Shown here: one piece after another, positions 24,356 through 33,993 of the stretch
Numbering within the stretch: the first letter of the stretch is position 1
Layout of the letters: each line of letters begins with the position of its first letter
Source: an uncultured Methylopila sp.
GTDB lineage: Bacteria; Pseudomonadota; Alphaproteobacteria; Rhizobiales; Methylopilaceae
Direction: 5' to 3'
Assembly (NCBI GenBank): GCA_902168115.1
Contig: CABHPB010000063.1
Span: forward strand, 1 to 64,000
DNA: 64,000 bases
Program-made: the position numbers and the translations under genes
The notes under the pieces: model-generated
The model's input: the letters and a program-made list of their open reading frames with translations, nothing else
Database searches by the model: none
Told to the model about the DNA's origin: nothing

Positions 24356-25834
24356 ATGTCAGACACCTCTCCCGTCGCCGGCCGGCTGTCGCGCTTTCGC
24401 GCTGACGTGCTGTCCGGTCTCGTCGTCGCCATCGCGCTGATCCCCGAGGCGATCGGCTTTTCGGTCATCGCAGGCGTCGACCCGAAGGTTGGGCTCTACG
24501 CCTCCGTCGTGATCGCCATCGTCATCTCTTTCGTGGGCGGCCGGCCCGCCATGATTTCGGCCGCGACCGCCGCGACCGCTGTCGTCATGACGCCGCTCGT
24601 GAAGCAGCACGGTCTCGACTACCTGTTCGCCGCCACGCTCCTGATGGGCGTCTTCCAGATCATCGCGGGGCTGCTGAAGCTCGGCCGGCTGATGCGGTTC
24701 GTGTCGCAGTCGGTCATGACCGGCTTCGTCAACGCGCTGGCGATCCTCATCTTTCTCGCCCAGCTGCCCGAGCTCGTGCATGTGACCTCGGCCACCTATG
24801 CGCTGATCGCTCTCGGCCTCGCCATCATCTACCTGCTGCCGCGCGTCACCACGGCGGTCCCGTCGCCGCTGGTCGCTATCGTGGTCCTCACCGCACTCAC
24901 CGCCTGGCTCGGGCTGGATGTCCGGACCGTGACGGACCTCGGCGAGCTGCCGTCGGCGCTGCCCGTTTTCGGACTGCCGCAGGTCCCGCTGACCTTCGAG
25001 ACGCTGGCGATCATCACGCCCTTCGCGTTGACGCTCGCGGCGGTCGGCCTGCTGGAATCCCTGCTCACCGCCCAGATCGTCGACGACATGACCGACACGC
25101 CGTCGTCGAAGAACCGGGAGTGCTTCGGCCAGGGCGCCGCCAACATGGCGTCCGCGGCGTTCGGCGGAATGGGCGGCTGCGCCATGATCGGCCAGTCGGT
25201 CATCAACGTGTCGTCCGGCGCCCGGGGGCGACTTTCCACCTTCACCGCCGGCGCGTTCCTGCTGGTTCTGCTGGTGCTGCTGCAGGACCTGCTGAAGATG
25301 GTGACTGTCGCGGCGCTCACCGCGGTCATGATCATGGTGTCGCTGAACACCTTCTCATGGCGTTCGCTGGAGCGGCTGCGGACCAATCCATGGCCGTCCT
25401 CGGTCGTCATGCTGGCGACGGTCGCGACCGTCGTCGCGACCCACGACCTCGCCAAGGGCGTCATCGTCGGCGTGTTGCTGTCGGGCGTGTTTTTCGCCGG
25501 CAAGGTCTCGCGCCTGAGCCGGGTGCTCGCGTCGCTGTCGGATGACGGACGGACGCGGACCTACCGGGTCGAAGGCCAAGTCTTCTTCGCCTCCGCAGGG
25601 GCTTTCGCGGACGAGATCGACCTGCTGGAGGACGTCGATCGGGTCGTGATCGATGTCTCGGCCGCGCACTTCTGGGACATTTCGGCGATCGCCGCTCTCG
25701 ATCGCGTCGTCATGAAGGCGCGCGCTCGGGGGCGGACGGTGTCCGTCGTCGGCCTCAACGCCGCGAGCGCCACGATGGTCGAGAGGTTCGGGGTTCACGA
25801 CAAGAAGGAAGGCGCGCCGGACGCCGCGCACTGA
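24356..25834 (+). CDS. SulP-family inorganic anion transporter with STAS domain
   Basis: The product has 492 residues. The N-terminal 390 form the SulP membrane domain: [51 protein letters not shown], and [21 protein letters not shown] containing the conserved QG-AN. The C-terminal 100 residues form a STAS domain ([17 protein letters not shown] and [19 protein letters not shown]). SulP proteins import sulfate, bicarbonate or dicarboxylates. This is a short type common in Proteobacteria that may carry bicarbonate or sulfate. It is preceded by a hairpin-rich leader and is convergent with ade. Confidence 0.9.
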   Translation: MSDTSPVAGRLSRFRADVLSGLVVAIALIPEAIGFSVIAGVDPKVGLYASVVIAIVISFVGGRPAMISAATAATAVVMTPLVKQHGLDYLFAATLLMGVFQIIAGLLKLGRLMRFVSQSVMTGFVNALAILIFLAQLPELVHVTSATYALIALGLAIIYLLPRVTTAVPSPLVAIVVLTALTAWLGLDVRTVTDLGELPSALPVFGLPQVPLTFETLAIITPFALTLAAVGLLESLLTAQIVDDMTDTPSSKNRECFGQGAANMASAAFGGMGGCAMIGQSVINVSSGARGRLSTFTAGAFLLVLLVLLQDLLKMVTVAALTAVMIMVSLNTFSWRSLERLRTNPWPSSVVMLATVATVVATHDLAKGVIVGVLLSGVFFAGKVSRLSRVLASLSDDGRTRTYRVEGQVFFASAGAFADEIDLLEDVDRVVIDVSAAHFWDISAIAALDRVVMKARARGRTVSVVGLNAASATMVERFGVHDKKEGAPDAAH

Positions 25835-25849
25835 GCGGCCTGCAGGCCC

Positions 25850-27571
25850 TCACCCTTCGACCAGCTCGAACCTGTCGACGTCGACCAGGCCGAAGTCGGT
25901 GAGCTTGAGGTGGGGGATCACGGAGAGCGGCAGGAAGGCCGCCTGCAGGAACGGCTCCGACAGCGTGCAGCCGAGCGCCTTCGCGGCGGCGCGCAAGGAC
26001 AGCAAACTGTCGTGCACGACCTCGTGCGGCTCGAGGCTCATGAGGCCGGCGAGCGGCAGAGCGAGCTCGGCGCGGACCTCGCCGCCGGACGTCACCACGA
26101 AGCCGCCGCCGAGCGCGATGACGCGGTTCACCGCCGCCGCCATGTCCGTCGCCGAGACGCCGACCACGCAGATGTTGTGGCTGTCGTGCCCGACCGAGGA
26201 GGCGATCGCGCCTTCCCGGAGGCCAAAGCCGCGCACGAAACCGCGGCCGATGTTGCGGTTCACGCCGTGCCGCGCGACGACCGCGACGGCGAGCGCGTCC
26301 TGATCGGTGTCGGAGGCGACGACGCCATCCTCGGCGGAGAGACTCGCCTCCAGCCGCTCGGTGACGATCTTTCCGGGCACGACGCCGATGACGGGCCTCG
26401 GGCCCCCCTGCCCCCTCGTCTGGAGGTCGGCGGCCGTGACCGGCTGCGCCTTCATGCTGTCGAGGCCGACCGGCAGCGTCTGCGTGCGGCCGGCGAAGAG
26501 TTCGGGCGTCACGAGCCGACCGCCCGCGATCACCTGCTCGACGCGGCAGGTCTCGTAGTCCGACAGCAGCACGAGGTCGGCGCGCTTGCCCGGCGCGACG
26601 AGGCCGCGGTCGCGCAGGCCGAAGGCGTTCGCGCCGCCATATGAGGCGACCCGGTAGACATGCGCCGGCGCGGCGCCTTGCGCGATCGTCCAGCGGATCA
26701 TGTGGTCGATATGGCCCTCCTCCGCGATTTCGACCGGGTTCCTGTCGTCCGTGCAGAAGCCGATGAAGGCCGATGTCTCGGGCGTGATCAGCGGCCAGAG
26801 CGCGTGCAGGTCCTTGGCGATCGAGCTCTCGCGGATCAGCACGCTCATGCCCTTGCGCAGCTTTTCGAACGCCTCGTCGTAATTGTTCGCCTCGTGGTCG
26901 GTCCGGATGCCGGCCGACAGATAGCCGTTGAGGTCGAGCCCGCGCACGAGCGGCGCGTGGCCGTCGATGTGGCCGGACTGGAAGGCCGCGAGCTTGGCGA
27001 GGCAGGAGGGCTCGGCCGACAGCACGCCCGGAAAGTTCATGAACTCGGCGAGGCCGATCACCTTCGGGTGGTCATGGTACGGCAGAAGGTCAGCGATCTC
27101 GAGCCGCGCGCCCGAGGTTTCGAGGGGCGAGGCGGGAACGCAGGAGGACAGGTTGACACGGATGTCCATCACGCTGGCCACCGCGGCGGCGAGCGCATAG
27201 TCGAAGGCGGCCGCGCCCAGCACGTTGGCGATCTCGTGCGGGTCCCAGATCGCCGTCGTCACGCCATGCGGCAGCACGCAGCGCTCGAATTCGAACGGGG
27301 TCAGAAGCGAGGATTCGATGTGGAGGTGGGCGTCGACGAAACCCGGCACGACCGTGAGACCGCGGCCGTCGATCGTCTCTGCGCCCTCATAGGAGCCGAA
27401 GGTCCCGACGATCCGATCGCCCGAAACCGCGACGTCGCTCTCGAACAGGCTCGCCGTGACGACGTCGAGCACCCGGGCGTTTTTGATAACGATGTCAGCG
27501 GGTTCGAGGCCCCTGCCCTGACGGATGCGGCGGGCGATCGCGGCCTGCGCGCTCTGTGGGTCCTCGAACAT
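25850..27571 (-). CDS. ade: Adenine deaminase
   Basis: This 573-residue amidohydrolase-superfamily enzyme converts adenine to hypoxanthine in purine salvage. Motifs include the metal-binding VVPGFVDAHLHIESS, the family-specific CVLPHGVTTAIWDPHEIANV, IGLAEFMNFPGV, GHIDGHAPLVRGLDLN, GIRTDHE and the C-terminal domain ASSVGHDSHNICVVG. Length and motif order match Ade/YicP-type adenine deaminases closely. ATG 27571 begins the conserved region after a short leader. It is convergent with the SulP gene (15-base gap). Confidence 0.93.
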   Translation of the reverse strand: MFEDPQSAQAAIARRIRQGRGLEPADIVIKNARVLDVVTASLFESDVAVSGDRIVGTFGSYEGAETIDGRGLTVVPGFVDAHLHIESSLLTPFEFERCVLPHGVTTAIWDPHEIANVLGAAAFDYALAAAVASVMDIRVNLSSCVPASPLETSGARLEIADLLPYHDHPKVIGLAEFMNFPGVLSAEPSCLAKLAAFQSGHIDGHAPLVRGLDLNGYLSAGIRTDHEANNYDEAFEKLRKGMSVLIRESSIAKDLHALWPLITPETSAFIGFCTDDRNPVEIAEEGHIDHMIRWTIAQGAAPAHVYRVASYGGANAFGLRDRGLVAPGKRADLVLLSDYETCRVEQVIAGGRLVTPELFAGRTQTLPVGLDSMKAQPVTAADLQTRGQGGPRPVIGVVPGKIVTERLEASLSAEDGVVASDTDQDALAVAVVARHGVNRNIGRGFVRGFGLREGAIASSVGHDSHNICVVGVSATDMAAAVNRVIALGGGFVVTSGGEVRAELALPLAGLMSLEPHEVVHDSLLSLRAAAKALGCTLSEPFLQAAFLPLSVIPHLKLTDFGLVDVDRFELVEG

Positions 27572-27698
27572 GAAAATCGCTCCGCTCGATGTTGCGCCGC
27601 GATGATGGGCGTCGGCGGTCGAGGGTCAAGGCGCCGGACGCGAAGACGCCGGCCCGGATGACCGGACCGGCGACTTGAGAGTTCATCGATCGGACGGC

Positions 27699-28145
27699 TC
27701 AGTAGCCATACACGATCACCGGACGCGGACGGTAGACCGGGTAGGGACGCGGCCGGTAGCCGCCGCAGCCGGCGTAGCTCGTGCAGTGCCCGCCGACCCA
27801 GTACCCGCCCGGACGCCCGCCGCCATAGCCGGGACGGCCCCCGCCGTAGCCGCTGTATCCGCCGTGGCCGCCGTAGCCGCCCTTTCCACCGCCGTTCCAG
27901 CCGCCATTGCCCCCGCCGTAGCCGCCGGTCTGCTTGCCGCCGCCATTCCAGCCGCCGTTTCCGCCGGTCTGCTTGCCGCCGCCGCTCTGGCCGCCGCCGT
28001 AGCCGCCGCCGGCGCTGCCGCCGGGCGTCCCGCCGTAGCCCCCGCCCCACTCGGCGGAGGCCGGAGAAGCGGTGAAGGCGGTGGCCGCGACCATCGCGCC
28101 AAACACGAACGCAACGAAGCCGAACTTCCTGGAAATGTTGGTCAT
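27699..28145 (-). CDS. Secreted glycine-rich protein
   Basis: The product has 148 residues. A signal peptide (FGFVAFVFGAMVAATAFTAS then PASA) precedes a low-complexity domain of GGGYGG, GGGKQTGG and GGNGGWNGG repeats, then a C-terminal segment with two cysteines and Pro/Tyr/Arg repeats (RPRPYPVYRPRP, VIVYGY). It is an extracytoplasmic, probably unstructured surface or matrix protein; no family function is known. A GC-rich near-palindrome (about 27648-27673) follows its stop and may help end transcription. Confidence 0.75.
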   Translation of the reverse strand: MTNISRKFGFVAFVFGAMVAATAFTASPASAEWGGGYGGTPGGSAGGGYGGGQSGGGKQTGGNGGWNGGGKQTGGYGGGNGGWNGGGKGGYGGHGGYSGYGGGRPGYGGGRPGGYWVGGHCTSYAGCGGYRPRPYPVYRPRPVIVYGY

Positions 28146-28233
28146 GTCAGTCCCCTGTTTGCCTGGCCGGACGCTCCATCGCGTTCCTGGCCATAGGTCG
28201 GGGCGACCGGGAGGCAGGTTCACGCCAGCTGAA

Positions 28234-29418
28234 TTATTTTTCGCGGGCTTGCGGCCGACGCCTGTCGAGGAAGGCCGAGATCCGCCGCGCCGCCTCGTCC
28301 AGCTTGGCGTCGTCCTTGGCGAAGCAGAAGCGCACCACGGTCCTGACCGGATCCTCGGCGTAAAATGACGACACCGGGATCGCCGCGACCCCGCCCTCCG
28401 TCACAAGGCGCTCGCAGAAGGAGAGGTCATCGTCGACGCCGAGCGGGCCGAGGTCGACGTTGACAAAATAGGCGCCTCCGGTCGGGAGCGGTTTCAGGCC
28501 GGCGTCGCGAAGGCCGGCGGAGAACCGGTCGCGCTTGGCCTCGAGCGCGGCGCGCATTCCGTGGATCCAGTCGTCCTGCGTGTCGAGGCCGTAGGCGACC
28601 GCCGCCTGCAGACTGGGCGGCGTCGTGAAGGTGAGGAACTGGTGCGCCTTCCCGACCGCCGAGAGCAGCTCGGGCCGCGCGCAGACGAGGCCGACCTTCC
28701 AGCCGGTCATCGAGAACATCTTTCCGGCCGAGCCGATCTTGATCGTGCGGTCCGCGAGGCTCGGCGCGGCGAGCGTCGAGACGTGCTCCCGGCCGTCGAA
28801 GATCACGTGCTCCCAGACCTCGTCCGCGATGACGACGGCGTCCGACCCCGCGAGCGCGCGCCCCAGCGTCTCGAGGTCGTCGCGCGTAAAGACCGTGCCG
28901 GTCGGATTAAGCGGGTTGTTGAACAGGACCGCCTTCGTCCTCGGCCCGACGACCGCCCGGATCGCGTTCTCGTCGAGCCGCCAGTCCGGCGGCGTCAGCT
29001 TGACGAAGCGCGGCGTCGCCCCGGCGCGCAGGGCGAGCGGAAGATAGGCGTCGTAGATCGGCTCGAACAGCACGACCTCGTCGCCAGGCTCGACAAGCGC
29101 GAGGAGCGACGCCGCGAGCGCTTCGGTCGCGCCGGAGGTGACCATCACCTCGCGCTCCGGGTCGAGCGAAACACCCTGCCAGCGCTGGTAATGACGGCTC
29201 GCAGCGGCGCGGAGCTCCGGCAGGCCCATCATCGGCGGATACTGGTTCCAGCCGTCGAGCACCGCCTCCGCCGCCTTGCGCCGCACCGGCTCCGGGCCGG
29301 CGTCGTCGGGAAAGCCCTGCCCCAGGTTCACCGCGTCGTGGACGCGCGCGAGCTGGGACATCCGCTCGAAAACGGTGACGGGCAAACGGGCGTAGACGGG
29401 GTTCAGTCGATAGCTCAT
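28234..29418 (-). CDS. Class I/II PLP-dependent aminotransferase
   Basis: This 394-residue fold-type I aminotransferase resembles the methionine/kynurenine aminotransferase group (YbdL/KAT-like). It shows AVNLGQGFPDDAGPEPV, the cofactor motifs VTSGATEALAAS, NNPLNPTG and VIADEVWEH, and the PLP lysine in KIGSAGKMFSMTGWKVG. The C-terminal substrate arginine lies in VRFCFAKDD. Substrate preference cannot be read. The AT-rich stretch just before its ATG could hold its promoter. Confidence 0.87.
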   Translation of the reverse strand: MSYRLNPVYARLPVTVFERMSQLARVHDAVNLGQGFPDDAGPEPVRRKAAEAVLDGWNQYPPMMGLPELRAAASRHYQRWQGVSLDPEREVMVTSGATEALAASLLALVEPGDEVVLFEPIYDAYLPLALRAGATPRFVKLTPPDWRLDENAIRAVVGPRTKAVLFNNPLNPTGTVFTRDDLETLGRALAGSDAVVIADEVWEHVIFDGREHVSTLAAPSLADRTIKIGSAGKMFSMTGWKVGLVCARPELLSAVGKAHQFLTFTTPPSLQAAVAYGLDTQDDWIHGMRAALEAKRDRFSAGLRDAGLKPLPTGGAYFVNVDLGPLGVDDDLSFCERLVTEGGVAAIPVSSFYAEDPVRTVVRFCFAKDDAKLDEAARRISAFLDRRRPQAREK

Positions 29419-29816
29419 GTCGTTCTTTATTTAGAACAGTCCGATCTGCTTTCGCGTCGGCGAAGGCCGGCGCCGCAACCGCGAATACGACGATTTCGGC
29501 TGATTTTAGCCATATCTCCGACCCATTGCCCTTGGAAAGCTCTTATGCGCGACAGTCGAGCAAATCGGTTGACTTGTTCGCTTCATCGAACGATAAGAGC
29601 ACATGGCGATCGCGTCTGAATCGTGGCCGCCGTCCCACTGATCATCCGGGCTCCTGTTGGCGCCCGGCATGCATACCCGGCAGACGTCACGACATGGCGA
29701 ACGTATCGAAACGCATGGGCTGTTGAGCCCTCCGGATCATCGCTCCAGCCGGAGCGGGGGTCCTCGTTTCGTGTCTTTCGCAGGGTCCGCAAGGACCGAG
29801 CTCCGGAGCTTTATTG
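29419..29816. other. Divergent intergenic region with a promoter-like pair
   Basis: This region of about 400 bases between the aminotransferase and the MetN-like gene holds no convincing gene; the short open frames on both strands are composition artefacts. TTGACT (29569-29574) and GATAAG (29592-29597) are 17 bases apart and face right, a plausible sigma-70 promoter for the ATPase gene with a leader of about 210 bases. GCTCTTAT (29539-29546) and ATAAGAGC (29593-29600) form an inverted pair that brackets that promoter and could be an operator. Confidence 0.4.
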
Positions 29817-30890
29817 ATGACCACTTCCCTGCGCCTCGCGCGCGCCTCTGATCCCGCTGAACCGCTGCTCCGCATCCGCGACGCGCGCAAGTCCTATGGG
29901 CTGCGCGACGGCTCGGAGCGCCTCGCGCTCGACGGCGTCTCGCTGGAGATCGCGCAGGGCGAGATTCTCGCCGTGGTGGGCTCGGCCGGTTCCGGCAAGT
30001 CCACGCTCGGCCGGCTCGCCGCCGGTCTGGAGGCTCCCTGCGCCGGCCACGTCGCGCTGCACGGGCTCGACTACGAGACCGCCGGCGCGAAGGCGCGCAG
30101 GGGCGTCGCCACCCTCGGCGCCGATCCGGACCTGCCCCCGGGCAAGACGATCCGAGAGATCCTGGCCGAGCGTCACGATCCGGCCGGCCTCGACGACGAC
30201 CAGACCAGCGCCGCGGTCGACGGGCTGATCGACCTTCTGGATCTCAGCGACGACGCGGACCGGCTGGCGGACGAGCTGTCGGACGGCGAGCGCCGCCGCG
30301 CCGCGCTCGGCCGCGCCCTCGCAGGCGACCCGCGCCTGCTCGTGCTGGACGAGGCGACGTCGGCGCTCGATCCCGAGATCGCGGCGACCTTCCTCGCCGC
30401 TCTCGAGCGCATCACGCGCCAGACCGGCCTGTCCGCGCTGCTGATCACCCACGACATGACCGCCGTCACCGCGCTCGCGCGGCGGGTGGTCGTGCTGGAT
30501 CGCGGCCGGATCGTCGAGGAAGGCGCGACGGCCCGCGTGTTCGCCCGCCCGGCGCATCCCGTCAGCCGACGCTTCGCCGCGGCGGCGACCGGCGCGACCG
30601 TCCCGCCGTTCCTCGCCAAGAAGCTCGCCGAGACGCCTTCGCCGGGCGGCAAGGCGCTGATCCGCCTCGCCTTCGAGGGCGCGGCGGCGACGCGGCCGGT
30701 GCTGACCTCCGTCGCGCGCGACCTCGGCTTCGATTTCGGCATCCTGGCCGGCTCGCTCGGCGCCGCCGGCGGCGAGCCCTATGGCGTGCTCATCGTCGCG
30801 GCGCCTGCCGACGAGCCCTACTTCACCGCCTCGATCGAGCGTCTGGAAGACGCCGAACTGGGCGTGGAGCTGCTCGGCTTCGTGAACTGA
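29817..30890 (+). CDS. Orphan MetN-like ABC ATPase with NIL domain
   Basis: The product has 357 residues. The ATPase domain spans about 18-250: Walker A GSAGSGKST, a signature LSDGERRRAALGRAL (LSDGE in place of LSGGQ), Walker B LLVLDEATSALDP and H-loop LLITHDMT. The last 80 residues (LIRLAFEGAAATRPVLTSVA and FGILAGSLGAAGGEPYG) form a NIL domain, the methionine-sensing tail of MetN. The Q-loop position, FQ in MetN, reads TLGADPDLPPGKT and lacks the glutamine. No MetI or MetQ gene is adjacent. It may have lost transport duty or serve a distant permease. CGGAG precedes ATG 29817. Confidence 0.78.
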   Translation: MTTSLRLARASDPAEPLLRIRDARKSYGLRDGSERLALDGVSLEIAQGEILAVVGSAGSGKSTLGRLAAGLEAPCAGHVALHGLDYETAGAKARRGVATLGADPDLPPGKTIREILAERHDPAGLDDDQTSAAVDGLIDLLDLSDDADRLADELSDGERRRAALGRALAGDPRLLVLDEATSALDPEIAATFLAALERITRQTGLSALLITHDMTAVTALARRVVVLDRGRIVEEGATARVFARPAHPVSRRFAAAATGATVPPFLAKKLAETPSPGGKALIRLAFEGAAATRPVLTSVARDLGFDFGILAGSLGAAGGEPYGVLIVAAPADEPYFTASIERLEDAELGVELLGFVN

Positions 30891-30900
30891 GCTTCCGGGT

Positions 30901-30916
30901 CGGCGCCATGGCGCCG
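30901..30916. terminator. Short hairpin between convergent genes
   Basis: CGGCGCC-AT-GGCGCCG is a perfect 16-base palindrome lying between the stops of the MetN-like gene and the cupin regulator. There is no T-run on either side, so termination is only a possibility. Confidence 0.3.
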
Positions 30917-30926
30917 GCCGGGCCGC

Positions 30927-31580
30927 TCAGTCCATCACCGCCGCCTTCATGATGCAGACCATCACGGCCCGCAGCGGCTCCGCGCCGATGGCGCGGATGA
31001 CGTGCGGCCGGTCGCAGCGATAGCGCAGCGTCTCCCCGGCCCTGGCGGTTTCGACCAGGCCGCCGATCTCGACCTCGACCTCGCCGGCGAGCAGCGACAG
31101 GCATTCGAGCGATCCGCGCTGGTGCGCATCGGATTCGAGTGTTCCGCCCGGCTCCGCCGTGACGTCATACCACTGCAGCCACTCGACGGTGCGAATCCAG
31201 CCGATCGCGGCGAGCCGGACCTTTCCGTCCTCGGAGATCAGGACCGGCGTATCGGAGCGCGACAGCTTCTCGACGAAGGGCTCGTCGTCGGCGGACGCAA
31301 GAACGCGCTCGATCGACACGTCCAGCGCCTGGCTGAGGCGCCAGATGGTCGCGAGGGTCGGATTGGTCTCGTTGCGCTCGATCTGGCTGATGATCGACTT
31401 GGCCACGCCGGACTGTTCGGCGAGCTCCGACAGCGACAGATTGTAGGCCTTGCGAAGCCGCTGGACGGTCTTGCCGAGATTGCCGGAGACGATCTGCGCG
31501 CCAGCCTCGAGGTCGGACTTCTGCCGGCCCGCCATTTCACCATCGTCCGTCGTTTGAATCGCCGAACGTACGTTCGACAT
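30927..31580 (-). CDS. XRE-family transcriptional regulator with cupin domain
   Basis: The product has 217 residues. An N-terminal helix-turn-helix (LGKTVQRLRKAYNLSLSELA then VAKSIISQIERNETNPTLAT) is joined to a C-terminal cupin (GGTLESDAHQRGSLECLSLL, VEVEIGG, ETLRYRCDRPHVIRAIG). Such proteins sense a small molecule, often an amino acid or amine derivative, and control neighbouring metabolic genes. It lies 11 bases downstream of thiD on the same strand. A 14-base palindrome overlaps its first codons. The internal ATG at 31535 is an alternative start and would place that palindrome in front of the gene. Confidence 0.85.
   Translation of the reverse strand: MSNVRSAIQTTDDGEMAGRQKSDLEAGAQIVSGNLGKTVQRLRKAYNLSLSELAEQSGVAKSIISQIERNETNPTLATIWRLSQALDVSIERVLASADDEPFVEKLSRSDTPVLISEDGKVRLAAIGWIRTVEWLQWYDVTAEPGGTLESDAHQRGSLECLSLLAGEVEVEIGGLVETARAGETLRYRCDRPHVIRAIGAEPLRAVMVCIMKAAVMD
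31563..31576. promoter_or_regulatory. Perfect palindrome at the 5' end of the cupin regulator
   Basis: CGAACGTACGTTCG is a perfect 14-base palindrome, coincident with codons 2-6 of the longer reading of the regulator. It could be the regulator's own operator if translation starts at ATG 31535. There is no experimental basis for this in the sequence. Confidence 0.35.
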
Positions 31581-31591
31581 GCCGGACGACG

Positions 31592-32422
31592 CTAGTCTCC
31601 TGAGCCCGGAGGCGCAACCCTGGTCCACCAGTCGTGGAAGTGATGAACCGGTCCGTTTCCCCGGCCGATGTCGAGTTCGTCGGCGGCCGCGATCGCAGCC
31701 GCGACATATGCCTTGGCGTCGCGGGCCGACTGCTCCAACGGCTTTGCGAGCGCAAGCCCGGCTGCGATCGCCGAGGACAGGGTGCAGCCGGTGCCATGCG
31801 TGTTGCGCGTGGCGACGCGCGGGGCAGGCAGTCGCACGGTCTCGCCGTCGGCGCGCACGAGAAGGTCGACGCTCTCCGAGCCGTCGCCATGTCCGCCCTT
31901 CATCAGCACCGCGCGGGGCCCGAGCGCGAGCAGCGCCCGCCCCTGCGCCTCCATCGCCTCCTCGGTGCGTGCGAGCGGCTCGCCAAGCAGTTCGGCGGCT
32001 TCCGGCAGGTTGGGCGTCAGCACGAGCGCGAGCGGCAGCAGGCGCGCCCGCAGGGTCTCGATCGCGTCTTCCGCCAGAAGCCGCGCGCCGGACGTCGCGA
32101 TCATCACCGGGTCGACGACGATGTTCGCCGCCTCGCGCCGCTCGAGCGCGTCGGCGATCGCCGCGATCGATTCCGAGCGCGAGACCATGCCGATCTTCAC
32201 GGCGCCCACAGTGAGGTCGTCCATCACGGCGTCGATCTGAGCCGTGATGAAGTCGGCCGGGACGTCGTGGATGTCGGTCACGCCGCGCGTGTTCTGCGCG
32301 GTCAGCGCGACGAGCGCCGAGGCTCCGAACACACCGAGCGCCGAAAAGGTCTTGAGGTCGGCCTGTATGCCGGCGCCGCCCGAAGAATCCGAGCCGGCGA
32401 TGGTGAGGGCGATGGGCGTCAT
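31592..32422 (-). CDS. thiD: Bifunctional hydroxymethylpyrimidine / phosphomethylpyrimidine kinase
   Basis: ThiD phosphorylates HMP and then HMP-P for thiamine synthesis or salvage. The 276-residue product shows the family start [76 protein letters not shown] and the anion-hole motif [18 protein letters not shown]. These are all the diagnostic blocks of the ribokinase-like ThiD family. No TPP riboswitch was seen in the short upstream region. The cupin regulator follows at once. Confidence 0.94.
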   Translation of the reverse strand: MTPIALTIAGSDSSGGAGIQADLKTFSALGVFGASALVALTAQNTRGVTDIHDVPADFITAQIDAVMDDLTVGAVKIGMVSRSESIAAIADALERREAANIVVDPVMIATSGARLLAEDAIETLRARLLPLALVLTPNLPEAAELLGEPLARTEEAMEAQGRALLALGPRAVLMKGGHGDGSESVDLLVRADGETVRLPAPRVATRNTHGTGCTLSSAIAAGLALAKPLEQSARDAKAYVAAAIAAADELDIGRGNGPVHHFHDWWTRVAPPGSGD

Positions 32423-32480
32423 GTGGTCCGGTCCGCACTGAACGGGCCTGACTTAGCCGCGCAAGCAGGTCCCGCCAAGC

Positions 32481-33425
32481 TCACCCGGTCGGCGACTCTG
32501 GCGCCGCCTTCCGCACCCGCGCGCGCTTGATGCCGAGCTGGTGCTCGCGGATCGCCACCGCGACGCCGGAACCGACCACGATCGCGCCGCCGACCAGGGT
32601 CCAGACCGACGGCAGGTCGCCGAACACCACGAAGCCGATGGCGAGCGCCCAAAGGATGGTCGAATACTCGAACGGCGCGATCAGCGAGGCGTCGGCGCGT
32701 CGATAGCTTTCCGTCAGCAGGATCTGCCCGACGCCGCCGACGCAGCCCGTCGCGACGAGGAGAAGGCTCGTGGTCCAGCCGGGCCAGGTCCAGCCGGAGA
32801 TCGGCGCGGTGGCGAGGCCCGCGACGGCCGACCAGACGGAGAAGTAGAACACGATGGTGCCGGTGCCCTCAGTCTCGGTCAGCCGTCGGATCTGGATCAT
32901 CGCGCCTGCGGTCAACGCCGTCGCGCCGATCGCGAAGGCGGCGCCAAGGGCCGTCTCGTCGGCCCCGCCGGCGCCGGAAAGGGCCGCAGCGAGTGCACCG
33001 GTCGACAGTTGCGGCCACAGGATCACCAGCACGCCGAACAGTCCAACTCCGACCGCCGTCCAGCGCATCGCATGGATGCGCTCGCGCAGCAGGATGGCCG
33101 CGAACACCACGACGAACAGCGGCGAGGCGTAGCCGAGGGCGGTCGCGTCCGGCAGCGGCAGCCGGGCGAGGCCGGCGAACATCAGGAACATCGACGACAC
33201 GCCGATCATCGAGCGCAGCATGTGCCCGGCCTGCCGATCGGTGCGCATCGCCGCCCGCAGCACGCCGCGCCACTTCAGCCAGATGACGATCGGGATCAGC
33301 GCGAAAAACGACCGGGCGAACACGATCTCGCCGAGCGGCGCCTCGTCCGCGACGGCGCGCACGAGCGCGGCCATCACCGTGAACAGGAAGGCGGACAGAA
33401 GCTTGAAGACGACGCCGAGGATCAT
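32481..33425 (-). CDS. DMT-superfamily (EamA) transporter
   Basis: The 314-residue protein has ten hydrophobic helices in two EamA repeats. The first runs from KLLSAFLFTVMAALVRAVAD through GEIVFARSFFALIPIVIW. The second runs from ALTAGAMIQIRRLTETEG to SLIAPFEYSTILWALAIGFV and the closing GGAIVVGSGVAVAIREH. This order is the standard RhaT/EamA layout of small-metabolite exporters. ATG 33425 starts directly with the first helix. It is divergent from the thioesterase gene. The substrate is unknown. Confidence 0.87.
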   Translation of the reverse strand: MILGVVFKLLSAFLFTVMAALVRAVADEAPLGEIVFARSFFALIPIVIWLKWRGVLRAAMRTDRQAGHMLRSMIGVSSMFLMFAGLARLPLPDATALGYASPLFVVVFAAILLRERIHAMRWTAVGVGLFGVLVILWPQLSTGALAAALSGAGGADETALGAAFAIGATALTAGAMIQIRRLTETEGTGTIVFYFSVWSAVAGLATAPISGWTWPGWTTSLLLVATGCVGGVGQILLTESYRRADASLIAPFEYSTILWALAIGFVVFGDLPSVWTLVGGAIVVGSGVAVAIREHQLGIKRARVRKAAPESPTG

Positions 33426-33555
33426 GCCATAAGCGGTGCGGACGGAAGGCGCGGCGCGATGCGCGACGCGCGCCGAGCGTCTAGCATGCCAGAGCCGCCG
33501 CAGGCGCCCTTGGCGTCGCAAGGCGGGGTTGCGCCTCGACATTCCGGAGAGTTGC

Positions 33556-33973
<418 letters not shown>

Positions 33974-33993
<20 letters not shown>

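Noticed and set aside
29600-29816. Several short overlapping open frames on both strands before the MetN-like gene
   Set aside because: Their translations are unrelated to one another, lack start signals and have no coding bias; the region is better read as a leader.
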